This document shows, in pieces, positions 38,777 through 49,687 of a stretch of DNA of 64,000 nt. A program made the position numbers and the translations under genes. Source of the stretch: Ustulina deusta (taxonomy: Eukaryota > Ascomycota > Sordariomycetes > Xylariales > Xylariaceae); the NCBI GenBank assembly GCA_023159155.1, contig JAJNNX010000009.1, positions 620,001-684,000 on the forward strand. The letters run 5' to 3'. Numbering within the stretch: the first letter of the stretch is position 1; the number at the start of each line of letters is the position of its first letter. Under the pieces are notes generated by a model. The model had not been told where the DNA came from. It made no database searches and saw only the letters and a list, made by a program, of their open reading frames with translations.

Positions 38777-40031
38777 AATATATTATAAAGTAGCTTTTAA
38801 AAAGTTTATATTTAGGTTTTATTTTAGTATATTTTTTTTGTATAGCTTTAATTTTATTTGTTAGCTTTTAAATAATTAAAAAAATTTTAATGTTTGTATT
38901 ATTTTATTAGATTGCTAACTAAAAAAGTAATATAACTTTTTTTAATTATATTTTTTATTTGTTTATATAAATATTTTTATTATGATTTTAATATTGTTTA
39001 TTATTTAATTTTAGAAAATAAAAAAGCTATTTTTTATTAAAAAAAATGTTTTATTTTTAAGCAGTTTTTTAAGCTATTATTTATAGCTATAAAACTTGTT
39101 TTATTTTTTTAAAAAATTGCTTTATTATAAATTTGTATATATTATATATATTAATTATTATTAATATATCAAAATATTATTTATAGTAGTTTTTTTAGTT
39201 TTTAAGCTTTTTAAATAAATTAATTTTAATAATATTTATATTTAATTTTAATAGTTTAGTAGTAGTTTTATTAGTAGTATTAATAGTATTAGCTATACTT
39301 TTTTTTATTAATATATTTATAATATATAAACTCAAAAATTAAAATTTTGTTTTAAGATTATTTTTAGTTTAATTTTTATAATTATTTAAGTAAAAAATAT
39401 AAAATAAAGTTTAATTTTTATTATTTTATTAATAAGTTTTTAGTTAATTTATTAGAGCTAGTTTTTTTTTAGTTTTTTTATAGGTTTATATTCTTATAAA
39501 GCAACAATTATATCATATATTTAAATAGTTCTTTTTTATTTAATAATAAAAAAATATTTATATTATTTTAGTTTAATATATAATTATTTATTTTAATTAT
39601 AAATAAGTTAATATAAATATTATTTTATTTATTATTTATTTAAAAGTTTATATAATTTTATTATAAAGTTATATTTTATATTATATAAAAAAAATAGTTA
39701 ATATTTAATAACTAATTTATCATAACTAGTTTAATAATTTGTTTTTTTTGTTTTTTTTAAATATTAATTGTTTTATTAGTTATAATTTAAAATAAAAAAA
39801 CTAAAAACTACTATTATAAATATTTTATATTATAAAATAATAGTTTTTAGAAGATCTAAGTCAAAAAGAAATTATAGCTTTTTTAGTTTTTTTAATTTAT
39901 TTAATTTTTTTTTAAATTAATTAAACGGGCTATTATAAATCTAATCTAATATTTTATTAGTTTATATTTTTTATTAGATATAATAATATAATAGCTAGCT
40001 ATTTATAGCTTAGTAAAAAAGTTTCCAGGCT
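38777..40031. other. remnant of element C body, right end
   Basis: A+T-rich and non-coding. It runs directly into the right LTR of C. Confidence 0.5.
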
Positions 40032-40200
40032 TATAACTTAATAAAATAATTAGTATATAAGTGTTATATTTAGCTTGTTTATATTATAATAGAAGGTGGG
40101 AAGACCTTAATATATATATAAACAGTAATGACTATGCCCTTCATGCCTTTGATCTTGTACAGTACATGAAGTGACTCCTTGACGTAGTTCACTTTCAACA
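40032..40200 (-). repeat. LTR of element C, right copy
   Basis: The inner half is A+T-only like its surroundings. From about 40128 outward it is unmutated, for example GACTATGCCCTTCATGCC. This is the mirror image of the pattern in the left copy. Confidence 0.85.
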
Positions 40201-40209
40201 AGATTGAGG
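40201..40209. repeat. target-site duplication of element C, right copy
   Basis: AGATTGAGG, paired with 10503-10511. The unique sequence that originally followed the left flank resumes at 40210. Confidence 0.6.
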
Positions 40210-40898
40210 CCTATAACTCCTTGCACCATCAAAGTCCTATTTGGACTTACCCACATTACAGCTCTGGTTCGCTGATAGCACGTTGGCTACGTAACATCGC
40301 ATTATACCTACGACTTCGATCCTCCCACTTCCTCTCGCTATCGGCGACTTTATGCAAAATTTCTCGTGTTAGCATTTGTCGTGTCACTTGACTGAGGCAA
40401 TCTAGCCTTCTCTAGTGCGTTGATGAGTTGGAAACTGTCGTGCACAGAATCAGTGATTGGACAATATGCAATTCTTCCTATCCTCGGCACAGGGTAGCAT
40501 TATGGCTAGATTGCATATGCTTACGGAAGATCAAGAAATAGGTAGTAGAGCGGCCCAAACAAAGCATACCCTTGATCATGATTAAAACCTCACTTCTGAT
40601 GGGATATCCCATTTATCTGCAGTGTGGTGATTTTTGGGTTAACATACAATACCGGCTTCCCCTAATAGGCTATCTCAATCAAAACCTACATAACAAGACC
40701 TACGCATCAGGGCCGCGTATCTTATATCGTAGCCTTACTCAGGGGGCTTTACGTGTAAGTGACAGTGTAGCAGCAGCACTCCTGATTCGGTAGAAAAGCG
40801 AGGAAACAGCGGCGAGTGAAATTACCTTCAACCAAATCATCAAGAGTTGAAGGATTCAAACCTGCGCGGTTTCCCACTGCGTATTTCTGTTGAATATC
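40210..40898. other. unique DNA right of the transposon stack, no gene recognised
   Basis: Normal base composition begins abruptly at the element edge. A 73-residue open frame at 40572-40793 has no family features. If element C and one duplication are removed, an open frame of about 70 codons crosses the old insertion point, which is not enough to claim a gene. Confidence 0.4.
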
Positions 40899-41396
40899 AT
40901 ACGTCTCGCGTGATCTAACCGAGAAGGTTAGGCCAATGTAGCTGAGCAGAGCTAAATCTGCAGCAGGCCTCCAGTGAGACCTGCAGGACCAGATGTCAGC
41001 AGTTGCCCATCAATTCAACACGCCAAAAGTAGGTGGCCGCACAATGCGCCTAGTGTTGTATTATGTACCTAAGGTACCTAAGTAATTATGTGAATAGAAG
41101 ACTCGTAACATAAACAAATTGCCAAGTTGACGAATAAGGAGCCTTTGGGAACCTTATTTACAAATGATGACATCTAACCAACTTACATTGCTCGTAAGTA
41201 TATCCTTTGTGAAAGGATCGCCAAATTACGATACTATTGGGCGACAATTTAAGGAATTATCCACTCTCTTGCGGCTGCTAGCAGTTCCGGTCACCTGCAT
41301 CTCGCAAAGTTGAGTGTGGGACCTATTACAGATTTAGCCCTGTTCATCTATATCGACCTAACCTTCTAGGTTAGATCACGCGACGAGTATCTATGT
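40899..41396. mobile_element. fold-back/MITE-like element upstream of the GH5 gene
   Basis: Two arms of about 70 bp, 40899-40970 and 41319-41396, are inverted copies. The shared cores are CGCGTGATCTAACC, AGAAGGTTAGG and GCTAAATCTG, in the same order on opposite strands. The spacer is about 350 bp and has no transposase frame. Arm identity is roughly four-fifths by eye. Size and structure fit a non-autonomous DNA transposon. The exact ends and target duplication were not resolved. It ends about 100 bp before the TATA box of the GH5 gene. Confidence 0.6.
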
Positions 41397-41500
41397 ACTG
41401 GAGATCGCCTCAGCTGCACCTCTGGATATCACTGCGACATGCACCGGTTCATATCCACTATGCAGGTCAATCTTGACGCTGCTCCGTCGTAGCTAAACAA

Positions 41501-41507
41501 TATAAAA
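41501..41507 (+). promoter_or_regulatory. TATA box of the GH5 gene
   Basis: TATAAAAGG lies 85-91 nt upstream of the ATG at 41592. The interval is CT-rich, as is common in strongly expressed fungal genes. Confidence 0.55.
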
Positions 41508-41591
41508 GGCAATGCTGTCTTGCCACTCCATGTCTTCTCACCACCTCCAGTCAGAAAACACACAAGCTCATATCTACCTTCCAACCTCACA

Positions 41592-42716
41592 ATGAAACAA
41601 GTTCTCCTCGGTCTCGCAACCCTTCTGGCTACGGCTGTTGGCGTTTCTGTCGAAGGGCTCGCCGCTCGAGCAAACTCGCCGTCTTGGGCAGGGTCCAACC
41701 TCTACTTCCTGATAGGACTGTCCGACTCGCAACAGGATCAGTGGATCAACGGCCTAGCCGCGGACGGTGCTAAGGTGGTACGACTGTGGGTGAACGCTCA
41801 AACCTCGGGATCGTGTCAAAAAGGCAGCAAGCTTTCGAAAACAATTCAGGAGCTCGAGAGTACTATCGGCGTCTACAACGATGGAGTCTTGGATGCTGTC
41901 GACAGTGTCTTGGTCAAGCTAGCCGCCAAGAACATCAAGGCCATCATCTCTCCGCATGACGCCGCAAACCAGTTTAAGACCGGCAGCTCCGACCCGTACT
42001 GGAACAAATATGGTTCTGGGTATTTCTACGAGCAACAGGCTGCGTACAATGATTATGATGCCCGGCTCTCCCACGTCCTCAACTACAAGGGGAAAACATC
42101 CGGCAAAGTATGGAAGAACTGGAGCCAGGCTATCATGGCTTTCGATCTACAAAATGAGCCCTACTCTACCAAGACATCCGAATGTGTGAACGGTGCCGGC
42201 GCCAACTGGGTCTGCGGGCGCGCACAACATATGCGTAGCGTTTTGGGTGCCACCAACCCTATCAAGATCTCCTCCGGTGGGCTTGGTGGCGACATCTCCA
42301 AGGGCTGCACCTTCATCTCCGCAGCGGTTAACTGCCCGGAGCTCGATATAATCGCTATTCACCGCTATGCAGGCACCCTGGCTGCGAACCCAGGCGAATG
42401 GTCTCGTTCGGCGCCTGGCTACGTCAGTAGTGCCAAAGGCAAACTGGTCTATGTCGAAGAGTGGGGAGTCAACCAGTACCAGGGTGCCGCAAACGCAGCC
42501 GTGGAGTACCCGGCCCAGGCTAATGATATGAACAAAGTTGGCCTGCCATGGTTGTACTGGCAAATCGTCCCCGTTGAGACTTGCAGCTATGACCCGAAGA
42601 ATGATGGGGACGATTCATTCAGTATCATCATGGGCTCGGGGGTGGACGTGGCTAGCGCCATGAAGGGTGCATCTCAGACAACGGGTCTTCAGGACTGGAC
42701 GGGCATTCTATATTAG
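41592..42716 (+). CDS. secreted glycoside hydrolase family 5-like protein
   Basis: Single exon, 374 residues from the ATG at 41592. An in-frame upstream start would bury the signal peptide, and the TATA box fits the inner one. Residues 1-18 form a signal peptide (MKQVLLGLATLLATAVGV). The mature protein has SWAGSNLYFL and VVRLWVN in the early barrel, FDLQNEP with the acid/base Glu189, a histidine in IAIHRYAG and VYVEEWGVN with the probable nucleophile Glu290. These are the catalytic landmarks of GH5 (clan GH-A) endoglycanases. The enzyme would act outside the cell on plant or fungal polysaccharide, with beta-mannan or beta-glucan the likeliest substrates. The subfamily cannot be fixed by eye. 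All key residues are present and the frame is intact, although the gene sits between two transposon blocks. Confidence 0.87.
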   Translation: MKQVLLGLATLLATAVGVSVEGLAARANSPSWAGSNLYFLIGLSDSQQDQWINGLAADGAKVVRLWVNAQTSGSCQKGSKLSKTIQELESTIGVYNDGVLDAVDSVLVKLAAKNIKAIISPHDAANQFKTGSSDPYWNKYGSGYFYEQQAAYNDYDARLSHVLNYKGKTSGKVWKNWSQAIMAFDLQNEPYSTKTSECVNGAGANWVCGRAQHMRSVLGATNPIKISSGGLGGDISKGCTFISAAVNCPELDIIAIHRYAGTLAANPGEWSRSAPGYVSSAKGKLVYVEEWGVNQYQGAANAAVEYPAQANDMNKVGLPWLYWQIVPVETCSYDPKNDGDDSFSIIMGSGVDVASAMKGASQTTGLQDWTGILY

Positions 42717-43767
42717 TGACATGGGAAGGGCATGTCTTTATCCTCGAGTGGCCCAATCACTCATTTTCATTCATTAAGGTGGCGAAGGAGGATTTGTAGG
42801 TAGAAACTATGTATTAGCCATCTTGAAGACGTGTACCTATATATTTTAGGAGCTTACACTAAATTGAATCTTTACTCCCCGAAAGAGAGGCATTGTCGGA
42901 AGGGATCTTTTCTCTCGCCGCACTGAGATACAAATATGAAGAACTATGTACACTGAGAATTTGGCTCATTCTCCACAATTGAATATGATGGGAATGAATG
43001 GCTGAACCTAACAATACAGGTGTAGATTCTACAGCGTCTAACACACTGCATGTGTGCCTGTTAGTGTATTCACGTCCGTTGGTTGCCGTCTTGCTTCCGG
43101 AAGAAGGGCAAACTTGCTAGAGCCTGATATCGTTCGTTTGTCGCTAGAATTGTCGTTGATTGTCTAAGATGAGAACTGCGGCGCGTACCTAGGTACAAGA
43201 AGTAGCTGGAGGTCTCAAAGTGGAAAAGATGTTGTATTGTAGATGGAGGGGTCTCCAGCGTAAGCCTGCCAGCTAAATACAGTGGGAGTCTGACTGTGCA
43301 ACCTTGACGCACTCGCACCTCCCCCCACTGGTACTGGTGAGGAAGATGGCATGGACCCCCCTTGAAAGGTATTTAGACAATTCGTTGTGGCCGAGTAGAA
43401 AATACCGAATCAGCACCGAGTTAACAACAGTAAACACACCTCAATTCATGCCGTGCACCATATTTTTTGCGATTAGTCTTGATCTAGCTAGTTTACTTTA
43501 CAGAAGTGACTCCTAATATATTCGGATTTTTCATATTCTCTCTTCTGTGCATCGGTATAATGGCTGCGGAAAGGTAATAGCTAAGTATACTTGGGTAGCT
43601 TGCTAAAAACATGCGGTCCTTTACGAGATTTAAGCATATATGTACTAACATGCCACTAGAGAGCTTCTCCAGCTACCGTAGGTACCTAGTCCTATCTAGG
43701 TTAGGTAGTGCGAGGTTGTAAATGGCTTACCTGGAACCAGTGGGCGGTATTTAGCTGGCAACTGTAC
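42717..43767. other. intergenic, nothing coding seen
   Basis: Normal composition, many short frames on both strands without motifs. Short TAGGTACCTAG-type repeats occur near 43190 and 43680, common in ascomycete intergenic DNA. Confidence 0.45.
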
Positions 43768-44457
43768 GGCTGCAGACCCTATTTTGCGCTACGATTTTCT
43801 AGACATTACATTCTGATATCTAAACATCACTTTAAACCTATTTCAGCAAGTGTCCTACATATGTTTCCATATGCTCCATTTCTTATATAAAATGGATTAG
43901 TTTTAGATACGGTGTGGATACTAATAAAAATAACAGTCGGGCCTTTGTTAGAGTTGCTGCAGGTTATCCGTAGGTACAAAAAGTTAGCTAGAAATCCTAC
44001 TAAAACGGAAGTATCTATAGATTATAACAGCTAATTTTTTGCGTTGTAATATTTTAGCTTAAAAAAAAATTATTAATTAATAATTAATAACCTAGTAAAG
44101 CTAAAAATAACGTGCGATTAATAGATATCGCAATACGTAGTAGTATTGTTAATAGTTAAAAGTGGTAGGTAGTAGGTAGGTTAAAAATAGGTGGGCCAAA
44201 GGGCACTATAGCTATAGTAATGTTTGTAAGTAAAATAGTAAACATATTATTTTTGGTTAGTTTATAAATAATCCTTAGTTAGTGCTGCTAGCTGCTTTAC
44301 ATTTTATTAAAATAGGTATAGTTTGTATATGATTTACATAAGGTGTGGAGCAGCAAGAATTATTTATAGGGAATTACTGTATTGAGTTTAGGGTGATGTT
44401 TAGATATCAGAACGTGATGTCTGGAAAATCGAGGCGCCCATTTTGGCCTCACCAGCC
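43768..44457. mobile_element. second fold-back/MITE-like element
   Basis: Inverted arms of about 73 bp at 43768-43840 and 44385-44457 share GATATCTAAACATCAC (and its complement), TCTAGACATTAC and CGATTTTC in matching order. The spacer of about 540 bp is A+T-rich and has no transposase. It is a different family from the element at 40899. The arm differences are mostly transitions and the spacer is A+T-skewed, so mild RIP is likely. Confidence 0.55.
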
Positions 44458-44716
44458 ACTTTCTGAACCAAGTGGGCCGTAGGGCTGCATTGGTGTGCAA
44501 TCCCGCCCCACGCCAAGGACCAACAACCCCGCAGTGACAATCCAGGTCCAAGTCTTGGTAACCAGCCACCCTAGACAACGATCCAAAGCTGAGGAAACAG
44601 CCTGCAACAAAGAATAAATAACCGATGAAGAAGCGCTTCGGATTATTTCTTATCCAGATTCCAAATCTTAAGATGGGTAGCTACTCGCTACGGGCGAAAC
44701 AGGAAAACAACAAATC

Positions 44717-45562
44717 ATGACACAGAACAATCCGAAGGAACCGGGACAGCTGTACTTCGCTTATGGCTCCAACCTGTCATAGATGCGGAATCGATGTCCA
44801 CGTTCGACCCCGATCCGTCTAGCGCATCTCGTAAGTATCACAATGTATTCTTGTTCTAGCCATTTCAAGATTAAACCGTTCTTCCTTGAGTTGAACTTAT
44901 GCCCCGAGAGCTTCAAGTGCTCGTGACACCTTGATACATTATTAACAATATGGCGATTGCTCACCCCAACTCTAGTGGGTCATCAATGAACGTGGATGTG
45001 CAAATATCGTCGCAAACAAGCGTCCCGTCACGCACGAGACTGGTTGTGAAGCTGAACCAGACGATCGCTCTGACACCGTTTGGGACTAGCCACCACGACT
45101 TGTGCCAGGGCCAGGTGTCTACACTACAGGCTAGTGTACCGATTGCATCCCGACGATGAAGCAACCCTCGACAGCTACGAGGGGGTAGGGTTTGCCTACG
45201 AGAAGTGCACAATAAAGATTGATCGCGCCGATTTCTCGCCGTTAGACCTACTCCGAGATTCATCGTCATCATGCACTACCGAAACTTCACTTGGGACTGA
45301 AGCAAACCAATCTACAGGGGGAGCGGAGACGCAACTGGATGAAGGTCCCGCATCACGAATGCTCGACGATGAAGTCGAACTTCTTGTTTATGTCGACGCC
45401 ACCCATATCACGCCGTCATCTCCTCAGAGAGAGTACATCGACCGAATAAATTTGGGTATTAAGGAGTCATCAGAGTGGAGATTGCCTGCTGCATATGTGA
45501 ACGATGTTATCCGACGATATATCCCTGCATGTTGTCAAACGTCCTACGCGAAGTGGCCCTAA
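44717..45562 (+). pseudogene. broken gamma-glutamylcyclotransferase-like gene
   Basis: The first exon, 44717-44830, reads into LYFAYGSNLS, the nucleotide-like loop that marks this fold. A TAG at 44780-44782 then stands where the family has Gln before MxxRCP. An intron at 44831-44975 (GTAAGT, CTCTAG) leads in phase to WVINERGCANIV. That frame ends at TAG 45087-45089, and the conserved LVYRLHPDDEATLDSYEG, then LLVYVD, EYIDRINLGI and AAYVNDVIRRYIP, continue one frame over to 45562. So there is at least one nonsense codon and one frame break. The intact family removes gamma-glutamyl groups as 5-oxoproline in the cytosol. The TAG is a CAG-to-TAG change in a CpA context, the preferred RIP target. 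Confidence 0.75.
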
Positions 45563-46725
45563 TACAGTACTACTGATTTCGGTCTCCAAAACAGAAGCAT
45601 TCGACGTCTCGTGGTCTATAATTCGGCTATTCAGCCTTTTCTTTACTGTCGCAAGCACAAGGGAGCACGAGGGGCCCCAGATATGCGGGAGCAGATCAGG
45701 CGTTGGAGCGATCCTGTATCTAGTCCTAGAAGATGAACTGAACGCGCGATAATCCTAGGAAGAGTAAATACGGTGTGTGTAGGCGGTTTATGTATCTAGA
45801 GTTATCTGTAGGGATAATGGACGTCACAGCTCACCACATCTAGTGCTAGCCTTGGGGCACTGTACTATTACACAGCACTACTTCTATAGCATTAAAGACT
45901 GTCAATCAATGAATTATTTGTGTAACTTATTTATTTATTATTTATACTAATAAGTTAGTCTATTATTTCATGTATTAATTTTTTTTCTCTTTTCTTTGTT
46001 GTGTTAGGGAAAAAAAAAAGCGTACGAGAAAAAGGAGCATGATAACGGATCGAAGTGCTTGGCTTCAAAAAGGGTCGGTGCGGTTTTTGACTGCTGTAGT
46101 TGTCTGTTCTACAGCACACTGAAGGGCACTCAGGGGGGGTTTGGGACGCATGTATTGGGGGAGCATGAGCCGCAATGGGACTGGTTTGGCCGGCACGGCA
46201 CGCCGCGAGACGGCCGAATAGCGCGCGAACCAAGCCAGGCCTATCAGCCGCCCAGACTAAAAACAAATACAAAAACAACCCAACGATCCACCCTTCCGTC
46301 CACTCCAACCAAAAGCCTCGGCCCTTCCCAACCAATCCGAGGGACGGCGGGTGGGCAGACCAAAATCTTCGCGCTACCTACCCGTCATTGGTAGGCCGCG
46401 AAAAAGGTGGTGAAGAAGAGAAAAATCTTCGGACGCGCGCCGCTAACGCTTTATAAGGGGTTAGAGGTCTGTGCGTAGGGTCCACCTTCAGGTCTATAGA
46501 ACTACTTATGCTACGAGGCGCGAATCACGGATGCTTGATTGATTAATTGATTTGTTTAATGTTAGTGCGGGATGCCTAAGCTCCACATTGCAGGACCTCC
46601 CTAAAAGTATTATAACGTAACAAGCTTTATTTATTTCTAAATATAATAAGTATTCTATATTTAGAAATTTAAGCAAAATATTAAACTATATTTTTATAAG
46701 CTTATTATTTTATTATTTATAATTA
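45563..46725. other. intergenic, GC-balanced island ending at the second A+T block
   Basis: 46000-46480 is GC-rich with overlapping open frames on both strands that look like composition effects. Composition collapses to A+T near 46610. A perfect 12-bp inverted repeat (TTTCTAAATATA and its complement) forms a possible hairpin at about 46634-46668. Confidence 0.4.
46516..46534. repeat. 19-bp direct repeat, left copy
   Basis: AGGCGCGAATCACGGATGC, repeated with one C/T difference at 60084-60102. The two copies flank the whole second transposon block. Meaning unknown. Confidence 0.6.
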
Positions 46726-48585
46726 ACGTAGGACACAAGCTAATTGCTAACACAAGTCAATTGCCAACTTTTTCGCACTTTTGTACGCTCTTTTTTTAAT
46801 TACTATTTTTATAACTAATAATAATAGCACTTTTTTAGAACAAAGCAAACTTACAGCTTATATTAAAAGCTCTTAATTGCAACAAAAAATTAATTGTTAA
46901 TTGTATAGCACAAATTTATAATATTTCTTGTATAACTTTTTATAATCGGTATACTAGCAAACAAACTTAATAAATATTTATTATATAATATTAAAAATTA
47001 ACTAAACTTAAAAAATATATTATTATATAATATATTATAGATTTAGTTTTATAATTTTTTTTGCTTTGGATAAATAATATTAAAAATATAGCTAATTAAC
47101 TATTATATAAATATAATATACTTAAAGTTAGCGTTAACTAGGCTTTAAACTTTATATAATAATATTTTATGCTTAAAATATATTTTAATTAAAAAATTAA
47201 TTACTAGTAAATTTTTTATAAAAATTTTGTTATATATAACAAATAGTTTAAGTTTATATAAAATATAATAATTAAATATAATATTTTAAAAAAGGATATT
47301 TATAACTTTAATAAAATAAACTTTATAATAGGCCAAATTTTGTTTAAAATAGTTATAACAATGTCCGACTAGTACAAACAACTAAGGGTTGTTTAGCTAA
47401 GCAATTATAACTAATTAATTATTATTTAAAGTATTAGTTTATATAGCTATGTAGTTCTGCTATATATTATTTTAATAAATAAAACTTATTTTTTGTTTTA
47501 GTATACTAATAGCTAACTATTATATAACTAAAAAATTATAGTTATAAAAAATAACTAAATAACAAATAAATAAAGTCTAAATTAGATTAATTATTTTAAT
47601 TTATATATAGCTAGTTATATAAAAAGTATTTATTACTTATTAATCTTTAATAGTTATAAAAACTACTATTTAACTAATTTTAAACTATATTATAAAAACT
47701 ATAATATTATTACTTTTTATATATTTGCTTATTTATTATATTAATTTTAATTTTTTAATATTAGTTATTTTAGTTTATTAAAATATTTATATGCAAAAAA
47801 AATTAATAATTTAATATAAATATATATTATTTATATTATTAAAAAAGATTTTTTTGTTATGTTTTATAAAATATATAAAGCTTTTATAATAAAATCTAAT
47901 ATTTAAAAAAGTTTTAAAAATATTAAATTAGTGCTATATAATCTAAAATATATATTTTTTTAGCTTAAAGTCTAATTGCTAACTAAAATATTTTCTAGAT
48001 TATCTAATAAACTTTTAGTTTTTTAGTAATTAAAAACTTTATATAACATAACTAATATATAATTGTAAGCTAAATATATTAAAAATAAGGTTATATAATA
48101 TTAAAGTAGCTTGCTAAGTATTATTTTAAATATTATTAATTATATTATAAAAAGTATAACACTGCTTATATATAAAGTTATATTATTAAAAAAAAAAGTT
48201 GCCAAACTTTATATAGCAAATAAAATACTTAGCTAACGCTACTATACAAAAAAAAAACGTATATAAAATAAAAAGTTACTTACTATATAGAAAAAACAAG
48301 ATTTTAAAACCGAACAAGCTATTAAAAAGCAAATAATAAAAGAAGTATAGCAAAGTAGTTGTTATATAAAAGGAGGTATATTGCATATATAACAATATAA
48401 AATATACGGCAAGCCTAGGCATAACTTGCGTACTTATTAAAATATTATAAAAACATTTAGCAATAATATTTCCGATTAGATCTAATTGATTTTTTGTGTT
48501 ATAGTTAAATTATTTGACTTGTACGTATAAAAGTACAAAAAAGTTAGCAATTGACTTATATTAGCAATTAGCTTGTGTCCTATGT
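46726..48585. mobile_element. Pogo/Fot1-like DNA transposon, copy 1
   Basis: 1,860 bp, bounded by TA on each side (46724-46725 and 48586-48587). Terminal inverted repeats of about 62 bp start ACGTAGGACACAAGCTAATT. TA duplication and length fit the Tc1/mariner superfamily, Pogo/Fot1 branch. The transposase frame is destroyed by RIP-type transitions. Copy 2 at 52523 has exactly the same length. The DNA to the right (48588-48802) is family A sequence. Confidence 0.8.
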
Positions 48586-48802
48586 TATTATAAAATATGA
48601 TTTTTAGTGTTTTTTATTTATTATTTATATTATTTATAATATAATGATATATAACAATAAATAATAAAAATATACTACTTAACTAACAAAATTATACTTA
48701 TATATAAGTATTTATAAATAAGTTTAATTGTTTAATTATAACTTTATTTAATAAAAGAATAAATATATAAAACTTTTTAAAATTAAATATTAATAAAACT
48801 AT

Positions 48803-49102
48803 TGAATGGGCTTTATATGATATATTGTACATAAAACAAATAACACGCATGGATAGAATATAATATATTGTATTATATTATCTATAAAAAAAAAAAAAAA
48901 AAAAAGAATGTTTATATAAAGCATAAGTTTTTTATATTTATATAAGAGCTTATGCTATTGTATGAGCTAATATAATAAAAAGGAAATAAAGTCCTTTTTG
49001 TCCGGCCGAAGTCTAGCTAATGTTTATATAAAAGCTAAGCGTAAACTTATATTTTATATAAATTATATAATAAAGTTATAACTAATACTAGTTATTTTAA
49101 TA
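48803..49102 (-). repeat. 3' LTR of B2
   Basis: Starts TGAATGGGC. Only a short part of the GC core (GTCCGGCCGAAG) survives; the rest is A+T, unlike the other three B LTRs. Confidence 0.78.
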
Positions 49103-49655
49103 CTAGCTATTTTTTTTTTTAGTTATAACTATTTATTATTTAAAAAAAACAAAAAAGTAATTATATAACTGCTTAAATATATATATAAAAGTTTAATTAT
49201 TATAAAAGTAACTAGATTAGTAATTTAGTTTATATGTATAGCTACTAAGTTAATAGATTTTTTTTTTTTAATAAGGTTGTGCGACAATATTGTAAAGCTG
49301 CTGTTTTAGCTGTACGGTTGGTTAAAAATTATAGATTAAACATTACTTAGTAATTATTTGAGTTAAAGCTAAGTATTTGCTTTTGCTTTATATAATAGCA
49401 AGGTTTATGATTAGTTAGCTTGTTTAGTTGGTGGGCTTTGTACGGGTAGTTACTAGTTAAAGGCTTTTAAGGTTGTTTGTGTTTGGTTAATTAGGTAGGT
49501 TATTTGTACGGAAAAAAATTAACTAATTAGAAGTTAGGTGGGCTTGTGTGTAGGAAGACTTGCATATAAAAGGGTGCTTGAGTTTTTTGTTATTTTTTGT
49601 TTTTTTGTTATTTTTTAAAATTTTTTGCTTTATATGTTTGTTTGTTTTTATATAC

Positions 49656-49687
<32 letters not shown>

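Larger units (their letters stand above)
10512..40200 (-). mobile_element. outer LTR retrotransposon C (copia-sized), shattered by nested insertions
   Basis: Two direct terminal repeats of exactly 169 bp (10512-10680 and 40032-40200) align without gaps and differ almost only by C/T and G/A. Removing the three family A insertions and their 5-bp duplications leaves about 5.55 kb, a usual size for a copia-type element. On the minus strand the LTR begins TGTTGAAAG and ends in a sequence consistent with CA before mutation, hence the strand chosen. The body survives as 10681-11362, 23537-24290, 29838-32352 and 38777-40031. All of it is so A+T-rich and full of stops that no protein can be read. Superfamily is inferred from size and LTR start only. 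Confidence 0.7.

Noticed and set aside
38673..38864. 63-codon open frame on the plus strand
   Set aside because: Overlaps the 3' LTR of A3; open by chance in A+T-rich DNA.
40795..40840. Similarity to the start of 28S rRNA (CGGCGAGTGAA)
   Set aside because: Only 11 bases match and the surrounding sequence does not fit rRNA.
45955..46456. Overlapping open frames on both strands
   Set aside because: Mutually overlapping frames in a GC-rich stretch, low-complexity products, no splice logic. Likely composition effect.
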